DNA from: Ramlibacter sp.
GTDB taxonomy: Bacteria > Pseudomonadota > Gammaproteobacteria > Burkholderiales > Burkholderiaceae_C
DNA: 64,000 nucleotides
Direction: 5' to 3'
Assembly: GCA_030695945.1 (NCBI GenBank)
Contig: JAUYOG010000023.1
Span: 124,001 to 188,000 of the forward strand
The translations under genes were made by a program, and so were the position numbers. Below the pieces are notes generated by a model that made no database searches, was not told the origin of the DNA, and saw only the letters and a program-made list of their open reading frames with translations. Positions 57,649 to 64,000 of the stretch are shown piece by piece (position 1 is the stretch's first letter; each line of letters opens with the position of its first letter).

Positions 57649-58620
57649 GTGAAACAGATTATAGGGGGCGCGGCATCGCCTGCAAGCGCGCAGGTGAAAT
57701 TTGTGACCGTGGAGGAGGAATCTGCGGGCCAGCGGCTCGACAATTTCCTCATCCGCGAGCTCAAGGGCGTCCCCAAGACCCATGTCTACCGGATCATCCG
57801 CAGCGGGGAAGTGCGGGTGAACAAGGGCCGCGCGGGGGCGGACACGCGCGTGGCGGCGGGCGACGTGGTGCGGTTGCCGCCGGTGCGGGTCTCCGAAAGG
57901 ATCGCCGAAAAACTGGAAAAACCGGCCCCGGCGCGCGAATTTCCCGTTCTTTTCGAGGACGAGCACCTGATCGCGATCGACAAGCCGGCCGGCGTGGCGG
58001 TGCATGGCGGCAGCGGCGTGAGCTTCGGCGTGATAGAGCAGCTGCGGCAGGCGCGGCCGGCGGCGAAGTTCCTGGAACTGGTGCACCGGCTGGACCGGGA
58101 AACCTCCGGCATCCTGCTGGTGGCCAAAAAGCGCTCCGCCCTGACCCGTCTGCAAGACCAGTTCCGCGAGCGGGAGACCGGCAAGACCTACCTCGCGCTC
58201 GCCGTTGGCGCCTGGCCCGCCAACAAGAAGGTGATCGACCTGCCGCTGCACAAGTACCTGCAGGCCGATGGCGAGCGGCGCGTGAAGGTGGTGGGCAAGG
58301 ATGACCCTGACGGGATGCGGTCGATCACCCTGGTGAAGGTGGCGCGGAAGCTGGACGGGTTTACGCTGCTCGAGGTCACCATCAAGACCGGCCGGACGCA
58401 CCAGATCCGGGTGCATCTCGCGGCGCAGGGACACCCGATCGCCGGCGACGACAAATACGGGGAGTTCGAGCTGAACAAGACGCTCGGCAAGCAGGGCCTC
58501 AAGCGCATGTTCCTGCATGCGTGGCGGCTGAAGTTCGCGCATCCCCAGACCGGGGAAGCCATCGAGCTGCTGTCGCCCTTGCCGCCTGAGCTGGCCCGAT
58601 TCGTGGAGGAGAAAAAATGA
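57649..58620 (+). CDS. rluC: 23S rRNA pseudouridine synthase RluC
   Basis: Converts uridines (955, 2504 and 2580 in E. coli numbering) of 23S rRNA to pseudouridine. An N-terminal S4 domain (RLDNFLIRELKGVPKTHVYR, then IIRSGEVRVNKGR) is followed by the synthase domain with catalytic Asp in LVHRLDRETSGILLVAKK. KTGRTHQIRVHLAAQGHPI completes the fold. The start is a GTG at 57649 (MKQIIGG) giving 323 residues; a GTG at 57691 is possible. rluC opposite rne is a classic conserved arrangement. It overlaps the next gene by four bases. Confidence 0.93.
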   Translation: MKQIIGGAASPASAQVKFVTVEEESAGQRLDNFLIRELKGVPKTHVYRIIRSGEVRVNKGRAGADTRVAAGDVVRLPPVRVSERIAEKLEKPAPAREFPVLFEDEHLIAIDKPAGVAVHGGSGVSFGVIEQLRQARPAAKFLELVHRLDRETSGILLVAKKRSALTRLQDQFRERETGKTYLALAVGAWPANKKVIDLPLHKYLQADGERRVKVVGKDDPDGMRSITLVKVARKLDGFTLLEVTIKTGRTHQIRVHLAAQGHPIAGDDKYGEFELNKTLGKQGLKRMFLHAWRLKFAHPQTGEAIELLSPLPPELARFVEEKK

Positions 58621-60314
58621 CCAAACGTGAATGGCGCATCGCCATCCCCATCCTCGTGGGGTTGGCCTTGTGCGTGGCAGGGTTCCTACGCGGCCTCGAT
58701 ATCGACAAATCGTTCGTGGGCATGAGTGCCATGCGCGCCATGCCCGACGGAAAGCTGGCGGTGGTGGCGAACCACGCGCTGCACGTGCTGGATCCGGCCG
58801 GCCGGCGCGTCGCCCGCCAGCCGCTCAAGGCTCTCGGCATGGTGGAAGACCCGAACGACATGGACTGGACCGTGGACGGCCAGGGCCGGATCGAGGCCTG
58901 GTTCTTCGACGACAGCGTGCCGCGCGTCGTGCGGTGCGGCTGGGACGCGGACAGGCAGCAGCTGGGCCAATGTGCCGCCGCCATGTCCGGGCCCCACCTC
59001 AAGGCCAACCCGGTGTCGCGTGCCGTGCACCTGGCGGTGGACCGGGCGGGAGAGCGCATCTTCATCGCCGATGCCAATGGCCAGCGGGTGCAGGTGTTCG
59101 ACCTCGCGGGCAAGCGGATCACGTCCTCGGTGCCAGCCACGCTGCCGCTGTATTTCCCGAACCGGCTGCGCTACCTCGGCAACGATACGCTGGCGATCGC
59201 CGACAACGATCACCACCGCGTCGTCTGGGCGCGCAGCACCCCGGGGAAGGCGCCCGAGCTGCTTCGCGCACTGGACGCCTCGGCGCACCCCCAGGCCCGC
59301 TCCAGCCGCAACAAGGTGACCGACATGGCATTCGGCCCGCAGGGGGCGCTCTGGATGATCGCGATGAGGCAGGGCCAGAAGGACGGCGACGTGCTGGTGT
59401 TCGACGGCGACCGGCCGGTGGCCCGCGCCGAGTTGCCGCCTGGCGCCGACCCGATCGTGATCGAGAGCCTCGGCGAGGCCGCGGTCGCCGCCGACTACTC
59501 GCTGGTCGAGCTGTATCGGCTTGACGACCGGGGCAAGTACCTGGGGCCGTTCGGCGACAAGGCGTTCACCGCGGAGATGGCGCCGCTGAAGGCCCTCAGC
59601 CGGGAAGTCGCCTGGTGGACCAACGGCAGCCTGGCGGCCGGCGGGCTGGTGATTGCTCTCGGCCTGTTGCTGGCCTGGCGTTACGGCGAGAAACCGGCGT
59701 GGCGAGGGGACGGCCCCCCGGCCGTGAGGGCGGACCTTGGGGGCGATGGTGCCTTGAAATTTCCCGTGGTGCTGCCGCAGACGGCCGCGTACCTGGCGGC
59801 GATGCGGCGGATGGCGCTCGGGCTGGGCGTCGTGGTGGTCCTCATGTTAGCGGCGCTGGCCGTCCTGGCCTTGAACGTGAAACCCGGACTGGTGATCTAC
59901 CTTCAGCTCGGCAGCGGTATGGTGGCGACGATCGCCATGGCATGGCTCACCTTCCGGGACCTGCTCCACCCGCGCGAGCTGCGCATCACCGCGAACCGGG
60001 TGGGTCTCTTCCGTCGCGGGAAGTTGCTCGCCGAGGCGGTCCTGTCCGATGTGTACGCTTCGCGCAAGGCGCTGCTGATCGGTCGCACCTACCTCGTGTA
60101 TCACCTGGGCAGTGCCCAGCTGGGCAAGATCCCGCCGATGTTCGACGCCGCCCTGCTGGAGCGAGCGTTGCTGGCCCGGTTGCCGGCCGCCAACATGCTC
60201 GATGACCGCCGGATGCAGACGGCCATGCTGAAACGCCAGCCTGCGCTCATCGCGCTCGTGGCTGCCACTTTTGCGGCCACTGCCTGGATCGCGTACCGCA
60301 CGCTGTGGGGATAA
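58617..60314 (+). CDS. Membrane protein with NHL-like beta-propeller, unknown function
   Basis: A 565-residue protein with an N-terminal anchor (IAIPILVGLALCVAGFL). It then has ~280 periplasmic residues with repeated blades typical of NHL/SMP-30-like propellers: AMPDGKLAVVANHALHVLDP, then GERIFIADANGQRVQVFDL, TLAIADNDHHRVVWAR and VTDMAFGPQGALWMIAM. Three or four further helices follow (GGLVIALGLLLAW, ALGLGVVVVLMLAALAVLAL, GSGMVATIAMAWLTF), with a small cytosolic PH-like segment (ELRITANRVGLFRRGKLLAE) and a last C-terminal helix. The start overlaps rluC by four bases. I know of no characterised homologue; a sensing role is conceivable, not shown. Confidence 0.72.
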   Translation: MTKREWRIAIPILVGLALCVAGFLRGLDIDKSFVGMSAMRAMPDGKLAVVANHALHVLDPAGRRVARQPLKALGMVEDPNDMDWTVDGQGRIEAWFFDDSVPRVVRCGWDADRQQLGQCAAAMSGPHLKANPVSRAVHLAVDRAGERIFIADANGQRVQVFDLAGKRITSSVPATLPLYFPNRLRYLGNDTLAIADNDHHRVVWARSTPGKAPELLRALDASAHPQARSSRNKVTDMAFGPQGALWMIAMRQGQKDGDVLVFDGDRPVARAELPPGADPIVIESLGEAAVAADYSLVELYRLDDRGKYLGPFGDKAFTAEMAPLKALSREVAWWTNGSLAAGGLVIALGLLLAWRYGEKPAWRGDGPPAVRADLGGDGALKFPVVLPQTAAYLAAMRRMALGLGVVVVLMLAALAVLALNVKPGLVIYLQLGSGMVATIAMAWLTFRDLLHPRELRITANRVGLFRRGKLLAEAVLSDVYASRKALLIGRTYLVYHLGSAQLGKIPPMFDAALLERALLARLPAANMLDDRRMQTAMLKRQPALIALVAATFAATAWIAYRTLWG

Positions 60315-60322
60315 TCCGGGGG

Positions 60323-60991
60323 ATGAGCAGTACCCGTCCCCGCCGTTTCGACCTCATCGCCTTCGACTGGGACGGCACGCTTTTCGATTCCACGAAGATC
60401 ATCGTGCGCTGCATCCAGCGCGCGGTGGTGGACGTCGGCGGCGCCATGCCCACCGACAAGGCCGCCTCGTACGTGATCGGCATGGGCCTGATGCAAGCCC
60501 TGGCGCACGCCGCGCCCGATGTCCCGCAGGAGAAGTACCCGGAGCTGGGCGCGCGCTACCGTCACCACTACACGGCGCACCAGAATGACATCGCGCTGTT
60601 CGACGGCGTGCTCGCGCTGCTGGAAGAACTCAAGGCGCGGCACCACTGGCTGGCCGTGGCCACCGGCAAATCGCGCCGCGGGCTCGACGAAGCGCTTCGG
60701 TCGGTGCAGCTCAAGGGCATGTTCGACGGCTCGCGTACCGCCGACGAGACGGCGGGAAAGCCGCACCCGCGGATGCTCGAGGAACTGATGCGCGAGTTCG
60801 GCACAGCGCCGGACCGTACCCTCATGATCGGCGATACGACCCATGACCTGCAGATGGCCGTCAACGCCGGTTGCGCAGGCGTCGGGGTGAGCTACGGCGC
60901 CCATGAACCGGGGGACTTCCACGCCCTGGGTCCGTTGTTCGTGGCGCACACGGTTGCCGAACTGCACACCTGGCTGTTGGGCAACGCCTGA
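60323..60991 (+). CDS. HAD-IA family phosphatase (phosphoglycolate phosphatase-like)
   Basis: Haloacid dehalogenase-type phosphatase. Motif I is IAFDWDGTLFDS (Asp15 nucleophile, Asp17), motif II is LAVATGKSRRG, motif III Lys is in AGKPHP, and motif IV is TLMIGDTTHDL. It has 222 residues and the small cap domain of the Gph type. A GTG at 60305 would add six residues; the ATG at 60323 was chosen as the family-like start. Substrate assignment needs biochemistry. The stop overlaps the Rieske gene start by one base. Confidence 0.88.
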   Translation: MSSTRPRRFDLIAFDWDGTLFDSTKIIVRCIQRAVVDVGGAMPTDKAASYVIGMGLMQALAHAAPDVPQEKYPELGARYRHHYTAHQNDIALFDGVLALLEELKARHHWLAVATGKSRRGLDEALRSVQLKGMFDGSRTADETAGKPHPRMLEELMREFGTAPDRTLMIGDTTHDLQMAVNAGCAGVGVSYGAHEPGDFHALGPLFVAHTVAELHTWLLGNA

Positions 60992-61359
60992 TGGGTGGCG
61001 CGGAAGTCCCGCTCTGCAATTCCGCCGACCTGGTCGACGGCGGCGATGCCGTTCCCTTCGACGTCGTCTTCAGTGGGCAGACGTGCCGCGCTTTCGCGAT
61101 CCGCTACGAAGGGCGTGTCCACGCCTACCTCAACCGCTGTGCCCACGTGGCGATGGAAATGGACTGGCAGCCGAACCGCTTCTTCGACGACACCGGCCGG
61201 TGGCTGTTGTGCGGCACCCATGGTGCCGTCTACCAGCCGGACAGTGGGGAATGCGCCGGGGGCCCCTGCCGCGCCGGGCTGGTCAAGATCGCGCTGAGCG
61301 AGCACGACGGCGTGGTGCGCTGGCATACTGCCTACAACCTTCAACCTGTCGAGTTCTAG
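60991..61359 (+). CDS. Rieske [2Fe-2S] ferredoxin-like protein
   Basis: A 122-residue single-domain Rieske protein. The cluster ligands are Cys50 and His52 in NRCAHVAMEMD and Cys74 and His77 in LLCGTHGAVY. There is no signal peptide or membrane anchor, so it is a soluble cytosolic electron carrier, similar to NirD or small Rieske ferredoxins. It has a tight, overlapping position between the HAD phosphatase and sppA, three bases before the latter. No oxygenase partner is in the window. Confidence 0.88.
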   Translation: MGGAEVPLCNSADLVDGGDAVPFDVVFSGQTCRAFAIRYEGRVHAYLNRCAHVAMEMDWQPNRFFDDTGRWLLCGTHGAVYQPDSGECAGGPCRAGLVKIALSEHDGVVRWHTAYNLQPVEF

Positions 61360-61362
61360 AAA

Positions 61363-62373
61363 ATGAACGAATCGCAACCGCCCGGCAACGGGCTGCCAGA
61401 AACCCCGGCCCCTGCTCCGGCTGTCCGCGCCGAAGCGCCCGGCGGCCCGCCGGGCTGGGAGCGCGCGAGTTTCGAGAAGCTGATGTTCGCCACGCTCGAG
61501 GAGCAGCGAAGGGCGCGGCGCTGGCGCACGATCAGGAGCTTCGCCTGGTTGCTCTTCTTTGCCTTCCTGTTCTGGGGGCTCATGGGCCGCGGCTCCCCGG
61601 CCACGGACAAGACCGCCCCGCATACGGCGGTGATCGAGATCAAGGGCGAAATCGCCTCCGACAGCGACGCCAGCGCGGAGTCCGTGGTCGCCTCGATGCG
61701 CAGCGCTTTCGAGGACTCCGGCTCGCAGGCCGTCGTGCTGCTGATCAACTCACCGGGCGGCAGCCCGGTGCAGGCGGGCATCATCAACGACGAGATCAGG
61801 CGCCTCAGGGCCAAGTACAAGAAGCCGATTTACGCGGTGGTGGAGGAATCCTGCGCGTCGGCGGCCTACTACATCGCCGCGGCTACGGACCGGATCTTCG
61901 TGGACAAGGCCAGCATCGTCGGCAGCATCGGCGTCCTGATGGACGGCTTTGGTTTCACCGGACTCATGGAAAAGGTCGGCGTGGAACGGCGGCTGATGAC
62001 GGCGGGGGAGAACAAGGGTTTCCTCGACCCGTTCAGCCCCCAGACCGAGAAGCACCGCGTCTTCGCCCAGTCGATGCTGGACCAGGTGCACAGGCAGTTC
62101 ATCGACGTGGTCAAGGCGGGCCGTGGCAAACGGCTGAAGGAAACGCCGGAGCTCTTCAGCGGCCTGTTCTGGACCGGCCAGCAGGCGGTCGAAATGGGCC
62201 TGGCCGATCAGCTGGGCAACGTCGACTTCGTGGCGCGCGAAGTCGTGAAGGCGGAAGACCTGGTGGACTACACCCGCCGCGACAACGTGGCCGAACGGCT
62301 CGCCAAGAAGTTCGGCGCGGCCATCGGCGAGGGCGCCATCCGCGCGGTCAAGGCCGTGCCCGTCCTGCGCTGA
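61363..62373 (+). CDS. sppA: S49 family signal peptide peptidase SppA
   Basis: Membrane-anchored serine protease that degrades cleaved signal peptides. A proline-rich cytosolic N-terminus precedes one transmembrane helix (SFAWLLFFAFLFWGLMG). The periplasmic domain has LLINSPGGSP, the nucleophile Ser166 in ESCASAAYYIA and the general base Lys218 in GENKGF. The 52-residue Ser-Lys spacing equals that of B. subtilis SppA. It has 336 residues, the short, single-domain form. It ends the rluC-to-sppA run of six tightly packed genes. Confidence 0.93.
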   Translation: MNESQPPGNGLPETPAPAPAVRAEAPGGPPGWERASFEKLMFATLEEQRRARRWRTIRSFAWLLFFAFLFWGLMGRGSPATDKTAPHTAVIEIKGEIASDSDASAESVVASMRSAFEDSGSQAVVLLINSPGGSPVQAGIINDEIRRLRAKYKKPIYAVVEESCASAAYYIAAATDRIFVDKASIVGSIGVLMDGFGFTGLMEKVGVERRLMTAGENKGFLDPFSPQTEKHRVFAQSMLDQVHRQFIDVVKAGRGKRLKETPELFSGLFWTGQQAVEMGLADQLGNVDFVAREVVKAEDLVDYTRRDNVAERLAKKFGAAIGEGAIRAVKAVPVLR

Positions 62374-62392
62374 TTGGCATTGGGGTCGCGCG

Positions 62393-63163
62393 CTAGCGCC
62401 CGATCCCGAACACGGCCGGGGTGTCGTTGGCGACCGGCGCGCCCTCCCGCCGCCAAGCGCTTACCGGAAGCCCACGCGTCGCCGCGGTTGCCAGCGTCAG
62501 TCCGCTGCCGACGGCGAGGCGCGTCGTCGGTTGCAACGTCCTCGTCAGGGCGTCCCACAATGCCGTGTTGCGATAGGGCGTCTCGATGAAGAGTTGCGAT
62601 TGGCCGTCCCTGAGCGCGATCGCCTCCAGCTCGCGAATGCGCTGGGCGCGCTGCGCGGCGTCCTGCGGCAGGTATCCCACGAACGCGAAGTTCTGGCCGT
62701 TCAGGCCGCTGGCGGCGAGCGCCAGCAGCAACGACACCGGGCCGACCAGCGGGACGACCTGCACGCCCAGGTCGTGGGCCGCACGCACGACCGAGGACCC
62801 CGGATCGGCCACGGCCGGCATCCCGGCTTCGCTGAGCAATCCGATGTCATGGCCGGCCAGCGCAGGCGCGAGCAGGGGCCGGGCATCGAAGCCGCCCGCT
62901 TCGTGATCGCCCTTCTTATGGACCTCGCGCGGCAATTCCGTGACCTGCTGTTCGCGCAAGGGCAGCGCGAGCGGATGCAGCGCGTCGATGCGCTTGAGGT
63001 AGGCGCGAGCCGACTTGGCGTTCTCGCAGATCCAGTGCGTGAGCCGAGCGGCGGCCGCGAGCGTACCCGAGGGCATCGTTTCAGGCAGCGGCGTTTGCGT
63101 CGCGCAGCCGAAATCCAGCGGCGCCGGAACCAGGAACAGCTTGCCCTTGGCGGACGCCTGCAT
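62393..63163 (-). CDS. SAM-dependent methyltransferase, RsmI-like (tetrapyrrole methylase fold)
   Basis: A 256-residue member of the tetrapyrrole methylase superfamily, related to the 16S rRNA 2'-O-methyltransferase RsmI. GLLSEAGMPAVADPGSSVVR and VVPLVGPVSLLLALAASGL are the diagnostic blocks, followed by FVGYLPQ and FIETPYRN. The usual RsmI N-terminus (LYVVATPIGN) is replaced by KLFLVPAPLDFGC, so this is probably the paralogue often found next to maf rather than RsmI itself. The ATG overlaps the maf stop. The target nucleic acid is unknown. Confidence 0.85.
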   Translation of the reverse strand: MQASAKGKLFLVPAPLDFGCATQTPLPETMPSGTLAAAARLTHWICENAKSARAYLKRIDALHPLALPLREQQVTELPREVHKKGDHEAGGFDARPLLAPALAGHDIGLLSEAGMPAVADPGSSVVRAAHDLGVQVVPLVGPVSLLLALAASGLNGQNFAFVGYLPQDAAQRAQRIRELEAIALRDGQSQLFIETPYRNTALWDALTRTLQPTTRLAVGSGLTLATAATRGLPVSAWRREGAPVANDTPAVFGIGR

Positions 63164-63768
63164 CACAGGACCTTGACGCCGGCGGCCCGGATCATGCGGC
63201 AGGTGCGGATCAGGGGCAGGCCCACGAGAGCCGTGGGGTCGTCGCTGTCGATCGCGTCGAGGATGGCGATGCCCAGGCCCTCGCTGCGCGCGCTGCCGGC
63301 GCAATCGTAGGGCCGCTCGGCGAGCAGGTAGGCCTCGATTTCCTCGTCGGTGAGGGTGCGGAACTTCACTCTCACGGGGGCCAGGTCCGACTCCTCGAAC
63401 CCGGTGGCGAGGCAGACCACCGACACGGCGGTCTGGAATACGACCGTACGCCCGCGCATGCGCCGCAACTGGGCCACGGCGTTCTGGTGATTGCCGGGCT
63501 TGCCCAGCGGCTCGCCATCCATGTCGGCGACCTGGTCGGAGCCGATCACGACAGCGTCCGGAAACCCGGCTGCCACTGATTTCGCCTTGGCCAGGGCCAG
63601 GCGCACGGCCAGCCCATACGGCGATTCGCCCGCAAGCGGCGTCTCGTCGACGTCAGGGGCCGCAACCTGGAAATCCAGGTGCAGGCGCGACAGCAGCTCG
63701 CGCCGGTAGGGAGATGTCGAGCCCAGCACCAGCGGGCGGCTCAGGGGTGGGGAGGTTGCCTCGGGCAT
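63163..63768 (-). CDS. Maf/YceF family nucleoside triphosphate pyrophosphatase
   Basis: House-cleaning pyrophosphatase that hydrolyses modified nucleotides (YceF-type enzymes prefer 7-methyl-GTP). LVLGSTSPYRRELL at the N-terminus, APDVDETPLAGE, VVIGSDQVADMDGEPLGKPG and PYDCAGSARSEGLGI fit the YceF subgroup. It has 201 residues. The stop overlaps the methyltransferase ATG. In Burkholderiales the divergent neighbour is usually yceD-rpmF; here the sequence to the right is instead the hairpin-rich, low-GC segment at the window edge. Confidence 0.92.
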   Translation of the reverse strand: MPEATSPPLSRPLVLGSTSPYRRELLSRLHLDFQVAAPDVDETPLAGESPYGLAVRLALAKAKSVAAGFPDAVVIGSDQVADMDGEPLGKPGNHQNAVAQLRRMRGRTVVFQTAVSVVCLATGFEESDLAPVRVKFRTLTDEEIEAYLLAERPYDCAGSARSEGLGIAILDAIDSDDPTALVGLPLIRTCRMIRAAGVKVL

Positions 63769-63796
63769 GGCCTGATTCTCTTACACTGGGCCAATG

Positions 63797-64000
63797 GTGC
63801 GACTCGAAGTCGCTTCATAGCAGTCCTAGTGACTGCATTCAACAGAGCATTTCTCCTCTGGAGACATGACGATTTCCTCCCCGGAAATCAATCAGAAAGA
63901 TGGCCAACGCGCCCCGCGCGCCGACCATCTTGGAAGCACCGTCAAGGTCGCTTTCGCAACAAAATTTGGCCTTCCGGCAGGAATTTCTGTTGCCTGAACG
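63797..64000 (+). mobile_element. Low-GC hairpin-rich segment, possible 5' end of a group II intron
   Basis: From GTGCG at 63797, the consensus 5' end of group II introns, the sequence holds successive perfect stems: GCGACT/AGTCGC (63799-63813), GCAGTC/GACTGC (63820-63836), TCTCC/GGAGA (63852-63864), GATTTCC/GGAAATC (63871-63889) and AAGATGG/CCATCTT (63897-63931). GC is about 45% over 63841-63900, far below the flanks. Codon pattern and stops exclude a long protein. The element is cut by the window, so no reverse transcriptase or domain V is visible. A structured leader RNA or another RNA-guided element remains possible. Confidence 0.4.

Noticed and set aside
63794..63820. Eight-codon leader peptide ATGGTGCGA...TAG ahead of the hairpins
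   Set aside because: No regulatory amino-acid run, and the start coincides with the GTGCG that better fits an RNA element boundary.
63866..63997. 43-codon open frame (MTISSPEINQ...) in the right-edge element
   Set aside because: GGAG lies only two bases before the ATG and is itself paired in a hairpin, and the frame overlaps two further perfect stems. RNA structure explains the region better than a peptide.

Overview
The window is GC-rich, densely packed bacterial chromosome. Gene content and order point to Burkholderiales, most likely Comamonadaceae (a Ramlibacter/Variovorax-like organism). The evidence is pilB-pilC-pilD-coaE-zapD-yacG, rplU-rpmA-obgE-proB, a fused IcmF mutase, the argH-algZ-algR and hemC-hemD-hemX-hemY blocks, and GC-rich dispersed repeats of a kind I associate with this family (recall, not searched). 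Nothing here is a plasmid backbone, prophage or CRISPR array. Apart from the last ~200 bases, and perhaps one methyltransferase gene, it reads as core chromosome.

Layout. 1-9.8 kb: the 3'-truncated icmF (minus strand) with a perfect 22-bp palindrome in its promoter region, then a TRAP transporter (SBP, small and large membrane subunits) followed by an amidase and a 54-residue membrane protein, then a metallo-beta-lactamase/rhodanese fusion and a convergent FkbM methyltransferase. 9.9-18 kb: argJ, a DUF815 ATPase and a MutT hydrolase, convergent with yacG-zapD-coaE-pilD-pilC-pilB. 18-26 kb: tRNA-Pro(CGG), polyprenyl diphosphate synthase, rplU-rpmA-terminator-obgE-proB, a CNP1-like protein, rppH, proS and a lytic transglycosylase. 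26-31 kb (minus): hemA-prfA-prmC-grxD and an AAA+ ATPase. 31-44 kb: mixed housekeeping and accessory genes (prolyl hydroxylase, queF, dienoyl-CoA isomerase-like protein, a secreted repeat protein, DUF1569, dinB, a dihaem cytochrome c, a lipoprotein, an FMN hydroxyacid dehydrogenase, a slipin/NfeD pair, argH). 44-54 kb: algZ-algR, an AI-2E family exporter, ppc (minus), then hemC-hemD-hemX-hemY. 54-64 kb: rne (minus) with a ~0.5-kb leader region, rluC, an unusual propeller/membrane protein, a HAD phosphatase, a Rieske protein, sppA, and a minus-strand methylase-maf pair.

Main points of interest. (1) hemX has an in-frame TAG at 52445-52447, and 77 further codons of HemX-like sequence follow before the next stop. 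(2) The right edge (63797-64000) switches to much lower GC and is packed with perfect hairpins starting at a GTGCG; it looks like the 5' end of a structured mobile RNA, possibly a group II intron, cut by the window. (3) Three kinds of dispersed, hairpin-forming repeat are visible, two of them with two copies each in the window; one copy supplies the N-terminal codons of a predicted lipoprotein. (4) A MerR-like operator sits at icmF. (5) The Pseudomonas-type argH-algZ-algR-hemC-hemD order is kept but split by an exporter gene and ppc.

Starts were chosen by ribosome-binding sites, coupling overlaps and family lengths. No database search was possible, so family names rest on motifs recognised by eye.
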